A stretch of DNA of 64,000 nucleotides from Parastagonospora avenae f. sp. tritici 18332-5 (taxonomy: Eukaryota; Ascomycota; Dothideomycetes; Pleosporales; Phaeosphaeriaceae), in the NCBI GenBank assembly GCA_022559985.1, contig JAFJTR010000002.1, positions 1,031,277-1,095,276 of the forward strand, written 5' to 3'. The position numbers and the translations under genes are program-made. Positions 53,071-63,797 of this stretch are shown here, piece by piece (positions within the stretch are counted from its first letter, which is position 1; each line of letters starts with the position of its first letter). The notes below the pieces were generated by a model. The model ran no database searches. It saw only the letters and a program-made list of their open reading frames with translations, and had not been told where the DNA came from.

Positions 53071-54789
53071 ATGAAGCTCTCCGGTGGTATCTTACTCGGC
53101 GCATCGATCGCAGTCGCCTCTGCGGGTCCTTTTGAGCCATCCGACTTCAATGTGACAGATGCCCTCATCAAGAACGGGGTCGATGTATCCTCTGTGCCAG
53201 GTCTGGCAGGTTTCGTCGGACGCTCGTCGAAGAGCAGCTGCACAATAGCTGTAGGCCCTATCTTGAAGGCAAGCAGCTTTGGTACGGGTCGAAGACTAAC
53301 ACTAGTCGCAGTGCAACAGCCTCAACTTCCTGTTCGGAAATAGCAGTGTGCTATTCGAAGGCAACTCAACATACGATACCTTCACCAGCGCATACTGGTC
53401 AGGCCAACAGGGCCAAGTCAATCCCTTCTGTATCTTCAAGCCTACGCGCGCCCTCCAGGTTTCAACAACTGTTCTCATATCACGATTGACGCAGTGTCCC
53501 TTTGCTGCCAAGAGCGGAGGACATGCTGCGTTTGCAGGAGCGTCTAGCATTCAAGGTGGGATCACGATTGCTCTTGAAGAGATGGACTCGATAGTGTTAT
53601 CAGCAGATAAGAAAACAGCGGCCATTGGACCGGGCAATCTTTGGCTGAGGGTGTACGAGACACTCGAGAAAGAGAGCTTGGTAGTAATTGGCGGTCGAGT
53701 AAGCGTTTGAATCTGCACACCATGACGAGCGGATCAGTGCTAAAACATTCACAGGTACAAGACATTGGCGTATCCGGACTGACTCTTGGTGGAGGCATCT
53801 CTCACTTTGCAAATATGCGCGGCTGGGCATGCGACAATGTGGACTCGTACGAAGTCGTGACAGCCTCTGGCCTCATCGTAACCGCCAGTGCAACAAGCCA
53901 CCCGGATCTCTACTGGGGTCTACGAGGCGGTGGCAAGAACTTCGGCATCGTCACGAATTTCAAGTTCAGAACATTCGCCCAAGGACCAATGTGGGGTGGC
54001 CCGCGCCTGCTTCTCGAGCCCGAGTTTGATGCAGTATACACGGCATTTACCAACATTGCCCAAAACTCAGCCAAAGACGTTAAAGCAGCCCAGATAGCTT
54101 CCTTTGGGGTACAAGATGGATTTACTCTCTGCATCACCGAGATCGAGTACGCGGACCCGACTCCCTGGCCCGCGATCTTCGACGAATACAAAGCCATCCC
54201 AGCAGCCCAAGACAACACCACCATCGCCAATCTGTCTACGTTGACGCGCAACTTGGGCGGCGGACAGCCAACCGGCGCCCGACAGACGTACTGGGACTGG
54301 ACGTTTAAGCTCGATCGCGACTTCATGAAGTTCAGCGTCGACACGCTGTTCGAACTTGTACCCACCATCGCCGATGCACCCGGTGTCCTCCCTGCCCTGT
54401 CCTTCCAAGCTATCACCGTCCCCGCGATGCAAGGCATGCAGCAAAACGGCGGAAACGCCCTCGGCCTCGATCCCTCCGGCGGGCCCATTCACATCGCCAA
54501 CCTTGCCCTGAAGTGGGACGATCCAGCCGACGACGAGCGCATGTACTCGTTCAGCAACACCTTGTGGACGCGGCTCAGGGATGAGGCGACGAAGAGAGGA
54601 TTGCAGAACGATTTCATTTACATGAACTATGCGTCCCCGTGGCAGGATCCGATTGCGAGTTATGGGGAGAAGAATAAGAAGAGGTTGAAGGAGGTGGCGG
54701 GTGTGTATGATCCGACGGGGATGTTTCAGAGGTTAGCCCCAGGGTACTTTAAGCTTGAGGGGAAGCCGTTTGGTGATTTCCCGGCTTGA
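53071..54789 (+). CDS. secreted FAD-linked oxidoreductase, berberine-bridge-enzyme type
   Basis: Three exons (53071-53250, 53312-53698, 53755-54789) encode 533 residues. MKLSGGILLGASIAVASA is a signal peptide. The FAD-binding-4 domain has SGGHAAFAGASS with the His that is covalently attached to flavin in this family. GPGNLWLRVYETLEKESLVV, then GGR|VQDIGVSGLTLGGGISHFA and GLRGGGKNFGIVTNFKF complete the fold. The second covalent Cys of true BBE-like enzymes is not seen at the V-G-V-G-G position, so the flavin is probably attached once. The C-terminus has the BBE motif FIYMNYASPWQDPIASYGEK, then VYDPTGMFQRL. Such enzymes oxidise sugars, alcohols or secondary-metabolite precursors with O2. There is no neighbouring biosynthetic cluster, so a carbohydrate or wall-related substrate is as likely as a metabolite. 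Confidence 0.92.
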
Positions 54790-55388
54790 GGTTTGAATGG
54801 ATAGTAGTTCATATACGAAGCCCATGAGCTTTAAGATGCGAATAGATCAACTCGGGTGGATCACGTGACTATCTGTCCACTGGACTCCAGACGGTATCAA
54901 TGGACAAAACTAAGCATCATAGCACGCTCAGATACTCTTCAGCAGTCCTTTCATCTGCTGCATGTCCAATCGTTCTGGATATCGCTGTCAAACGTGGTTG
55001 CCGTGTGACGACGGCTCCTTCTCAGCTTCAACCGAGCCGTTCGTTCTTGCAACGTCTGATCACGACTGAATCAATAGTACTGAATCATTGAATGGAAAGT
55101 ATTTGGGTGCAGTCCGTTAATACACATATGGATGCCGTGTCCTATTGCGGCTCCGCTTTCGGTCCGCGATGAAGGAAGCGCATCGAAGCCGTCCACGGGT
55201 GGGCTACGACAAGGGCGACCCAAGCTTAGTACGCTCGGACCATCAAGCTCGGACCAACACTACGTCTTTCTCCAGGGCTTGCCGTCTGCTGCTTTCAACA
55301 TCATCACCAACTCACCCACAACTGCGACTTGTCTCACCTGCAAGTCCCGTAGCACGACACCAGAAAGACAGCCTACAATCATTGCAAG
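54790..55388. other. intergenic, FAD oxidase to SR protein gene
   Basis: 599 bp with the oxidase 3' flank and the SR-protein promoter/leader. Frames starting at 55132-55145 overlap the SR gene in other frames and are not supported. Confidence 0.4.
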
Positions 55389-56353
55389 ATGTCCCGCGGT
55401 GGTGGTACCACGCTCTACGTCACCGGCTTCGGCCACGGCACCCGCGCTCGCGACCTCGCCTACGAATTCGAACGGTACGTTTCCTGAACCTCGCCCAACT
55501 CGACCGTCGTCCTCCCTTCCCCGTCCATCTCCGTCTCCTACCGTGTATCCCTCACCCCTGCGATCCTGTCTCGGCGGCTCGATGTCGCGCGACCCCGTTC
55601 CTCCCGTAGCAAACTCATCGCGTGCGCGCCTGCACCCGCGCCTGAACCCGCTCCTTCCTCGCACCTTCCGCCCCGGATTTACCACCATGCACTCTCTGAC
55701 AACCTCCAAGCTATGGCCGCCTTGTCCGTTGCGATATTCCCGCGCCGCGCTCTGCTTCCAGCAGGCTGTAAGTACATTCGCTTCCCAGTCACAGGCAGCC
55801 GCTAACCCGCCAGCTTCGCATTTGTTGAGTACGAGAGCCGTCGCGATGCCGATGACGCGTACCATGAGATGCACAACAAGCGCATTGGTCGTGATGACTT
55901 GCTAAAGATCGAGGTGCGTCAAACCTCAGCCGTTCAAGAGCTTGACCTGTTCTAACAGATTAGGTGCAGTGGGCACGCACCCCTCCGTCCGCATCCTGGC
56001 GCTTCGACTCTGGCCGCGACCGCCCCCGTGGCGAGCGCTCTGAGCGCGGTGAGCGTAGCGAGCGTGGAGGCCGCGAGCGCTCCCCTCGTCGCCGAAGCAC
56101 TTCTCCTCGCCGCGACCGTGAGGCCTTCTCTCCTCGCAAGGACGACCGTCGCGAGCGCGACTACGACCGCCGTGACCGTGACCGCTCTAGGAGCCCCAAC
56201 GGCGACCGCGAGATGAAGGACGTGCGCGATCGCGAGGACGACCGTGGTGACCGCGACCGCGATGAGAGGCGCGAACGTGATCGTGAGGCCGACGCTCCTG
56301 CCGAAGTCCGCAAGGGTGAGCATACCGATTCTGACTACGACGACATGATCTGA
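55389..56353 (+). CDS. SR-family splicing factor with one RRM and an RS-like tail
   Basis: Four exons (55389-55474, 55711-55767, 55814-55913, 55970-56353) encode 208 residues. The joined start MSRGGGTTLYVTGFGHGTRA, then RDLAYEFERYGRLVRCDIPA, is an RRM with RNP2 (LYVTGF). RNP1 (LFAFVEYE) lies in exon 3, and KIEWARTPPSASWRF closes the domain. The rest is an Arg/Asp/Glu/Ser-rich tail (RRRSTSPRRDREAFSPRKDD and alternating RD/ER) instead of a pure RS repeat. It resembles fungal SR proteins near SRSF2/SRSF7. It should bind exonic enhancers and recruit spliceosome components. Intron 1 (236 nt) is the longest in the window and could be alternatively spliced. Three introns in 300 nt of coding sequence is typical for this gene. 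Confidence 0.88.
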
Positions 56354-57203
56354 TAAACGACAGCCGAATCTCCTCCTCCCCCAGTTGTGCACGAAGACCT
56401 CGACGTTGCTGAGTAGGGCTGAATTCCTGCTCCTCTTGGCGCGCTTTCTCCGCCTACTGCGGTGGTCTGATGGTCTGCGGTCACTATGTTCACTTCCCAA
56501 ATTGGTTTAAGTATCGGTGTTTGAGTAGCTGAAAACGGTGCATGGGCTTTGTTCTTTCTTCGGGTGGCGGCTAGCTATACTGCTCGGCCCTGCCACAGGT
56601 TAATCATATCAGGTTCGAATCTCACAATGACGATCGATACCGGCGATTCCTTCTCGAAGCGATCTGCTTTCCTGTTCTCGATCCATCAGTCTCGACTCGG
56701 TCGACCCATCCTCTGCCTGTACTCTACTCGATCGATTCGTAGAACGTCGAACCTTTCCTCCCTACATCCCTCATCGATTCACCCGCGATTCTGACCCACC
56801 CGATCCATCCGCCGTACCCTCCCGATGCGAACGCACACTTACGAAGGTTTGTACATTCTTTCCTGGTCATTCTTCAATTTTGCTGTGCTCGTGAATTGTT
56901 CTGGTGTGGGGCCTTGTCAATCTGCCCGTGGTCGCCACCGATGCCATGATAATGTGCCAGAATGTGATTAGCGAATCCAACCTCATGGAACACGTATACT
57001 GCAATATTGATCACTAATCTGAGAGTATTAACTTGCTGCAAAACATTATGTGAACACCTTACAGGCCTTGCTATATCTTGACATTTACGTTTTTGTGCGA
57101 CTCAATCCTCACCAAGATAATACACCGCCTTACACCCCTCCCCAAAAATCCTTTCTATTCACACCCCGCCTTCGCTGCTTCCAATGTACTTGACCTCCGC
57201 GTC
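56354..57203. other. intergenic stretch without supported gene
   Basis: 850 bp with the SR-protein 3' flank. A CT-rich frame at 56549-56794 is not convincing. A T-loop-like GGTTCGAATCTC at about 56611 does not fit a tRNA fold. Confidence 0.4.
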
Positions 57204-57804
57204 TTACCACGGCTTAGTATAAGAAAGTACATCTAACGAAGCCTCTCCGACATTCCCCAGCGGAGGCCGGAAGTCCTCGTCGAATGTCAACAGGTAGTGA
57301 AAGCCCTTGGTCATGTCGCTATTCTTAGGACGACAGCGCCACCGGGGTATATCATCTATGCTGATTTTGTATTTGCGCACGTAGAACAGGTCGTGATCTA
57401 ATAGCCCGCGGAGATTATCTGGGGTGGCGTGAGCTGTCGACGTAGGGGGCGAAGTGGATTAGTATCTCTACTTCGGTGGGGTTTGAACATTTGGGTGGTT
57501 GTGTATAGACGTAGCGCCATTTTAGAGCGGGGTTTATATGGTGCTTGGGAAGATGAGATGAGGAGTCTTGGGGACGATGTATTATTGCTATGGTGAAGGA
57601 GTATTTCTCGATGACTGGGTGTAAGTTGGCAGTCGGTTTATACGTTGTGCGTCTGCCCCACGTGTGAGTCGCTTGAGTCGATGGTTTTATGAGCCACACG
57701 TACTGTTGTGTGTCTGTGTTTGCAATGAGCTCTAGTGTAATACTATATTGTTGGCATGTCATAATAATCCAGCGCCAGTCATTGCAACTAAGTCGTCTGC
57801 TCAT
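57204..57804 (-). pseudogene. small unknown protein, apparent one-base frameshift
   Basis: A first frame (57804-about 57430) reads MSRRLSCNDWRWIIMTCQQY, then WLIKPSTQATHTWG ... EVEILIHFAPYVDS, with good protein composition. It ends at a TAA near 57415. The next frame continues at the same place as TPDNLRGLLDHDLFYVRKYK, then DDIPRWRCRP ... FHYLLTFDEDF, stopping at 57204-57206. The junction lacks room for an intron (a GTCGAC...CAG span of 25 nt), so a frameshift mutation or sequencing error is the simplest reading. I recognise no family. It is divergent from the next gene with 189 bp between starts. Confidence 0.45.
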
Positions 57805-57993
57805 GCTGTATGACTGTGCATAATTATAAAAGACACTTCAGGGTCTGCAGAAAAAGCTCTGCACTAACAGCTACGACTTACAACAAGCAACTATCACGAC
57901 ACAACCACAGAACCTTGACTATTATTGACCCTCACGAACACTTCAGTATACAGCACAGTCAAGGAAATAACATCCTCCACATCCACTCCGAAG

Positions 57994-58425
57994 ATGAGAA
58001 ACTACTTGGCACCTATAGCCGTCGTCGAAGGACAAGTATCGCAACACAAAACACCCAAAGAATTCCGCGAACGCTTCGAAAAGCCGGAGAATAAGGATAC
58101 TTTACCCTTCGTTTTCGTGGATGTTCCCGCGGTCAGTCCATCCACAATACCAGCGGGTATAGACTTGGGGAACGGCTTCAAGTACGTCTTATTCTACGGC
58201 CCAATAAATCATTTGCATGCGTCTACGGAATGGTCTCCTTCGGAGCGTGCTCCGTCAGGTTCCGAATGGATATATGCGCAAGTTCGTTTCGGCGACAATC
58301 ACGGTGAATGGGGTTACTGGGAGGCTATAGGTGACGATTGGACAGGGCTCTATTATGTTGGGGGTAACGCTCCGACCACAGATGAAGTCATTCATGCGAA
58401 TAATCAGTTGAAGAGAGAGGGTTAA
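57994..58425 (+). CDS. hypothetical small protein, function unknown
   Basis: 143 residues from MRNYLAPIAVVEGQVSQHKT; an in-frame Met at 57925 is possible. It is compact and non-repetitive: LPFVFVDVPAVSPSTIPAGI, then GFKYVLFYGPINHLHAST, SEWIYAQVRFGDNHGEWGYW and WTGLYYVGGNAPTTDEVIHA. The many Trp/Tyr/Gly residues suggest a beta-rich fold. No signal peptide, membrane helix or known motif is seen. Together with its divergent neighbour it forms a small-gene pair just outside the retrotransposon. A TATA-like AATTATAAAAG (57821-57831) lies in the shared spacer. Confidence 0.55.
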   Translation: MRNYLAPIAVVEGQVSQHKTPKEFRERFEKPENKDTLPFVFVDVPAVSPSTIPAGIDLGNGFKYVLFYGPINHLHASTEWSPSERAPSGSEWIYAQVRFGDNHGEWGYWEAIGDDWTGLYYVGGNAPTTDEVIHANNQLKREG

Positions 58426-58778
58426 TAGGAAGTGATGGAAAGGTTTCTTATCCTGCATACACTCTCCAAAGTTTTCAATCCAGACATTTCCTCGCGTGGA
58501 AACACAGCGCCTCGTGAACTACAATCATCGAGCTTATTTTATATCTATTGCTAGCTTCGTACGTTGGGAACTTGATCTCAGTCCTCTTCGAAGTGAAAGT
58601 ATAGCAGTCATTTTTGTAACGGTTTGTATTTGGCTTCTCTTCAGTGCTATGTTCGGTACTAGATAGCATGCTGGACCCCAACATCTACAGATATATAGCA
58701 CGCTTCTTGTTTCGGTCGCTTAAATAAGGTAACTCTGCTTGTCTTGCATGACATTCGTCGTTCATAAAAATGGCTTCA
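58426..58778. other. spacer between the hypothetical gene and the retrotransposon
   Basis: 353 bp, AT-rich, with no gene. The last bases before the LTR (CTTCA, 58774-58778) would be one copy of the 5-bp target-site duplication. The other copy lies outside the window. Confidence 0.4.
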
Positions 58779-58997
58779 TGTTAGATTAAATAGGTTCAGT
58801 GGATGGACCTGGGTTGAAGTGTGATGACTTGATTGATTGTGCTGTCCTCCTGTCTTCTGCTACGTGTTCTGGTTTTTGTTTATGGTGTCACACCTGAGCT
58901 TTGTGTTACTTAACTATTCCTAGTCGTGAAGATGATAACACCTAACACCAGCTATCTGACAGCAACTAGTCCTCTAATACGCGACATATCTGACACA
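58779..58997 (-). repeat. 3' LTR of the copia element, 219 bp
   Basis: On the plus strand it runs from TGTTAGATTAAATAGG to ATATCTGACACA, so it has TG...CA ends. The right end touches CCCCTTCAGCTT, the complement of the polypurine tract. It aligns base for base with the copy at 63798. Confidence 0.88.
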
Positions 58998-59049
58998 CCC
59001 CTTCAGCTTAGACGATGTGCAAGCTAGGACACTTAGTTGTTGAGTATAA

Positions 59050-60480
59050 GGCCTTTAAGTTGCTCTTAAATCTCATCGAGTGGCGCTTCATTTGCTACCT
59101 CTCTATAGATTACCTCTACTAGTCCGATCTGATAGAGGAAGCCGTTCCATTTGTTCACTAGGAGGGCCTTAGTGAACCTGTCAGCAATTATTTCTGCTAA
59201 TTAAACGTACTCTACTGCAATTTTGCCGGTAGAAATCTCTTATCTAAGCTAGTAGTTGTGAATGTTAACATAGCGAAGCTTAGTCTGAAGTTTAGATATC
59301 TCCTTAGTGACTAGCCGGATAGTTTAGGCGTTGTTGCATTGAATAGTAATTGTAGATTGTGGGAGCTTAATGTTTAGCTCATAGAGTAGTCGTGAGGTAA
59401 ATATCGCTTCTTTGGCAACTTAGGACAGGGCAAGAAGTTCTGCCTCTGTCGTTGATGTGGTGACAGTGTCTTGCTTGCTTGCTCTCCATGCAATAAGTCC
59501 ACTAAAAAGCTTGATAGCGTAGCCTTGTGAACTCTTCCTGTCCAGCGTGTTGTCGGCGAAGGAGGCGTCACTAGCTACTTGGAGGTGGTCTTCTCCTCCA
59601 AGTTGTAGCGCCCTAGATCTGGTGTCCGCAAGGTACAGTAAAACCCGGTCAGCAGCGTTTTAATGTTCAGTGCTCGGGTTTGATAGGAACTGAGCAAGTC
59701 GTGATGTGGCGAAAGCGATGTCGGGTCGCGTAGTCACTGCGGCAAATAGTAGAGATCCAATTTTTCGTTAGTATCGGTTAATCTCGAATGGAGCAGCTAG
59801 ATCGTGTCGTGGCTTCATCTCGATGGGTGCCATTGGGGTGTCGTGCCTTCCGTCGGTTTGATCGGCAAGGCGGCGTATCTTGTCGATGTACGCTGACTGG
59901 GATAGATGTATAAGGCGCTGGTCTCGTTGTCGGATGACCTCCACGCCTAGGAACCATTGGAGATCATGCCCCCCGGTCATGGTATATTTTTCCTGGAGAA
60001 GCTTGACTGCATGGTCTGCTTCTTTAGTATATTGTTTATCGTACGCGACGATGATATCATCCACGTAGAAGAAAATGATGATGCCGTCTTTAATCATATA
60101 GCATGGCTCGTGCGGGACTGTCGTAAAGCCCAGAGCCTTGAGGGTTGATGTGAACTCCTTCTGCCATAGCAGGGGTGAAATGCGCAGACCGTATAGTGCC
60201 TTCTGGACTCGAAGGATCGTCCCTTTCTTCTCGTAGCCTCGGGGCATCCGCATGTATATCTCTCGGTCCATTGTCGCATGAACAAACGCGTTGGTTACGT
60301 CGTATTGTTTAAGCTTAAGGTCATGCTTAGCTGCAATAGCTATAAGCATCCTAAGCGAGCGGCTCGCTAACGTAGCAGCGTATGTGTCCTGCGATGTAAT
60401 GTTTCGCTGTTGATCGCCTCGGACAACTAGTCGTGCCTTGCACTTGATGAACTAGTGATGTTTGTTAAGTTTGTACGTGT
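59050..60480 (-). pseudogene. copia reverse transcriptase and RNase H, multiple stops
   Basis: The longest clean frame (60349-59768) is the RVT_2 core: KQYDVTNAFVHATMDREIYM, VQKALYGLRISPLLWQKEF, FFYVDDIIVAY (catalytic Asp pair), LQWFLGVEVIRQ. RNase H follows in the same direction: VLLYLADTRSRALQLGG, VASDASFADNTLDRKSSQGY, STTEAELLALS, KLRYVNIHNY. It carries stops at places where Trp or Gln is expected (EH-stop-NAAD, ALS-stop-VAKEA, CNNA-stop-TIR, HNY-stop-LR-stop-EIS). All can be produced by G-to-A or C-to-T. No intact enzyme can be made. Confidence 0.88.
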
Positions 60481-60775
60481 ACACCCACATGCAGTCCAAG
60501 ATCTGTTAGCCCGTTAGTTTGATTGATTTAAGGGGTACTTCTCTCTAAGATTTTATCTGTTTGTGACTCTGTAGGTGGGCCTGCTCTGCTTCTTTGAACA
60601 GTTCCCCTATTAGATAAGTCTTAAGCTTAGTTCGGCAGGTTAGTGGAGGTAGAAGCTGGCTGTAATGGGGCTTCAAGCCTTTAGCGAGCATCCTTTGCAT
60701 TTTGGCCTTATCCATTATTTCTCCTCTGTACTTCCTGACTCTCCCGGCTTAAGCTCCTGCCATAAAGGCTGCTGC

Positions 60776-62150
60776 CTATGGGATAGTTTTGGATGACCCT
60801 TGTGGTGTCATTTTTGTAGATGATCCGTGTAGTATCGAATCCATGTGTCCGGCTATTAGTCCTGCGAGCAGTGCTGCTGGTGGCGGTGTAGATGGAGGAG
60901 TCGGGTATTGATCCCTGATCTTCCTGCCTTGATAGTAGCCTAGTGGGTCTACTTCGTCCTGGGGATTTGTTTGATCCTCGGTAGGCTCATCCTCGTAGAA
61001 CAAGTCGGTCTCTGGATTGATGCTCGGAGTGGGCAGTTCAATAGTCCTCACATGAGTGGCTATCTCTTCAAGAGTATTGTGCATGAGGTTGTCTATAAGG
61101 TCCTCAATTGTGCCATTAAAGATAGTTTGCTCGTCGAATACTACATCGCAGGTGCTGATAACTTTACCGAGCGATAGGATCCAGATGCGGTAGATGTTTG
61201 ATGATCGGTATCCTACAAGGTATCCGATCCATGCTTTAGGGTCGAGGCGTTGAAGTCTTGATATGCCTCTATGGGTGTCACTGCTTATTGTAAACGCTTT
61301 GCACCTGTATGCCTTAAGGTAGGTAAGGTTTAGTTTTTGAAGTGATGTTACTATTCTGTTGTTAAAAGCGATGTGTGTAAAGAAGATCTCGTATAGAGTC
61401 TTCCAGTTGTTGGCGTAGTTTAGTGTTCGGTTGTACAGGTACACTCCCGCTCTTGTGATTTCTGACTATAGTTCCTAGGGTAAGTTAGCATTAAGTCGCA
61501 TTGCGCGTGACTTCTCCTTGTTTATTCCCCCTAAGCGTTCAGCGCCACTATTTTGAGCTTGGGTATCCGGTGCTGAAGGCTCGACGATGACTCCTATCGA
61601 TGCTAACCAGCTCTCGACTTGTGATTTAACTGTCGTGATCTTATTATTAGCCTTAATAACCTTAACCGTGATGTTGTAATAATTTTTAAGAAAGAGGAAG
61701 AAGTTTGATAGCTTCTTAATGATAGAGCTTGCTGTCCTGTTATTAGTAAAGTAGAGGTCCTATTGCAGTCCTGAGAACTTGTCTGCAACCAGCATTTAGC
61801 TCTTCTCCTTTGTTATACTCGTCTCGTAAGAGTGGAAATCAATAGTCAGCCTCTCTCCTAGTCCTTCATTATTGTTTCGTGGAGCTCGGCTGATTTGTCG
61901 TCGTGATTTAGCTCTGCCGCATGAGTCGCATTGGACTGTAGTAACTCCCTTCACACGCACCCCTTCAGCTTGCTGGACTAGGTGCTTAATGGCTGCTGGT
62001 CCTAGATAGCTGAGTCGCTTGTGCCAGAGCAGTGCAGTTGCCTTTTGTAGGGATCGCTTCGTTCGCGAGTTGTTCGTATGCGTGTAGTATGTGGCTTCTA
62101 GCAACACGTTGTGTTCGATCACCCATTGACTGTGTATCTCGCTAAGGTTC
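60776..62150 (-). pseudogene. copia integrase with GAG-pre-integrase and SH3-like domain, broken
   Basis: The 62122-61796 frame has the GAG-pre-integrase HHCC region (LLWHKRLSYLGPAAIKHLVQ, then CDSCGRAKSRRQISR) and the first catalytic Asp (TIDFHSYET). After stops, SAPDTQAQNSGAERLGG contains the catalytic Glu of the DDE triad. The 61444-60776 frame continues YLYNRTLNYANNWKTLYEIF and the SH3-like module (PKAWIGYLVGYRSSNIYRIW, then DVVFDEQTIF). An acidic linker toward the reverse transcriptase follows. Several stops separate these pieces. Confidence 0.85.
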
Positions 62151-62199
62151 CTAATAATTATGCCATCTTAGTACCTTAGTATAGTTAGGTCTTCTTTTA

Positions 62200-62560
62200 T
62201 TTCCTACTAAATTCCTATCTGTCTAAGTAGTCGGAAGGAGACTAGGTTGCAGTGTAGATCGGGGCAGATGGCCACGTCATGCAGTACTAGGTTTGTTTCT
62301 CCTGTCCGACATCTCATGATTAGATCGATGCTGCCGTATCCCTTGATCTATATCTTCGTGTTACCAGCCTATATAAAGTCTCCGTATAAAGGCGGTTAGA
62401 AGTTGCGTATGCGATCGGGATCGTTTGTAATATGGCATGTCGAGCCGGAGTTGAGGATGAATAAGAACTTGAGCGGATAGTCGCTGAAGGACGCGCGGAA
62501 TGATGCGGCGATAAAGGTAGCGGCGATGATCGTGATTTGCCGGCCTTCAAGTCATTCTCT
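62200..62560 (-). pseudogene. copia aspartic protease remnant, active-site Asp changed to Asn
   Basis: Reading the minus strand gives FILNSGSTCHITND, followed by stops and then GYGSIDLIMRCRTGE, VLHDVAICPDLHCNLVSF. The family motif is L-D-S-G-(A/S)-(T/S)-x-H; here Asp is Asn (AAC for GAC), a G-to-A change. Stops interrupt the flap region. It therefore cannot be catalytically active. Confidence 0.75.
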
Positions 62561-62739
62561 CTCGATTGTCTCTGGGGTCGGTGTGTGGGACTGTTTCGTC
62601 ACCGTAGGCGTATTGGACCGCAGTCGGCTTTGCCCTCGCAATATGCCTAGAAACGCAGTGTCATGCTTACGTTTATATTTGATAAGCTCTGTTATAGCTT
62701 CATTAGGTTTCCACCAGTCCGGAGCTTGGTCAGGATTCA

Positions 62740-63760
62740 AATAGTAGCAATCCTTCAGTCCGTGGCGCTGTGAGCAAGCAGGGCATTTTGTGCCTTCAGC
62801 TTTAGCAGGCTCATGTTCTGATGGCTGCTTTGACCTGGCATTGTTCTTACCGGTTGGTCGTTGTTGACGAGGTCTTCCCCGGTTCTTAGATAGCGCGCTT
62901 TCAGCATGTCAGGCGTCCCCTTCAGTGCTCTGGTTAGATTCACCACCAGCGAGAAATAATGCGTCATCAACTGCGTATGCAGCCTTGTGTTTCCCTATTC
63001 TAAGAGGATGATTTGCAACTATATATTCTTAGAAACGTTTCATCATCTCTTTCCTAGTTATGCTAGCTATTAATCTACTATTGTCCTGAAAGTTTATAGA
63101 CTATATTAGCGCGACTTTGTTTACAGCATGCAGGAAGTCTTTTATAATTGCGTTGATTTGTGTTAACTTAGCGACCTTATACGTTTCTGCTTTAGTTGCT
63201 GCTTAGTCGTATTCAGACAACTAGGTGTCCTAATTTGTCGCGCTCCTTATTAGCTTGAGGGAAGCTTAGTAGCGATTGCGGGCTCGTTCTTGCTCAATTT
63301 GTTCGTCAACACTAACTGTTAATTTTAGATTGGTGATCCACTAGCGTAGTGGTTGCTTTGGTAGGCAGCACGTTCAGAGTAGATGCGGGGAGACGGTCAA
63401 CTAGATGAACGCGACGATTTGTTGGAGGCTCGATTGTTCCTTCTTAAACTCGTGGCGATCTCCTTTGTATTGTTCGATGAGTATCTTATAGTACTCTAGG
63501 TCTTCCTTAAGTGCCTTCTGTCCTGTTGTTGACAGGTCGGACTGTCGCATCGGTACGTTCACGTTTGCTGCTGGTGTGTAGTCAGCAATTATAGGTGCTC
63601 TTATTGGCACCGGTTTGTTCAGCAACGGCTCTACTAAGTCTAGGCTGATCTTGTCCCATATATTATGCACAAGGCAGCGCGCTTGCAGCTGCGCAATCCA
63701 TCTAGTGTAGTCGGTTTGATCCCGCAGAGTAACTGTCAGGTCTCGTAGGTGTTAGTGCGT
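62740..63760 (-). pseudogene. copia gag remnant with zinc knuckle
   Basis: A CCHC knuckle (CPACSQRHGLKDC) is followed by YYLNPDQAPDWWKPN near 62800-62700. Further upstream a UBN2/gag-like piece reads IAQLQARCLVHNIWDKISLD (63710-63640) and EFKKEQSSLQQIVAFI (63450-63401), close to the 5' LTR. Stops and TpA-rich DNA separate these pieces. Gag would form the nucleocapsid. No intact frame longer than 90 codons remains. Confidence 0.75.
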
Positions 63761-63797
63761 CATGATTTCGCTTCGTAGGGGCAGTAAGACTCTTAAT

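Noticed and set aside
56600..56630. tRNA-like T-loop GGTTCGAATCTC
   Set aside because: The T-stem does not pair and no acceptor or anticodon arm could be built around it.
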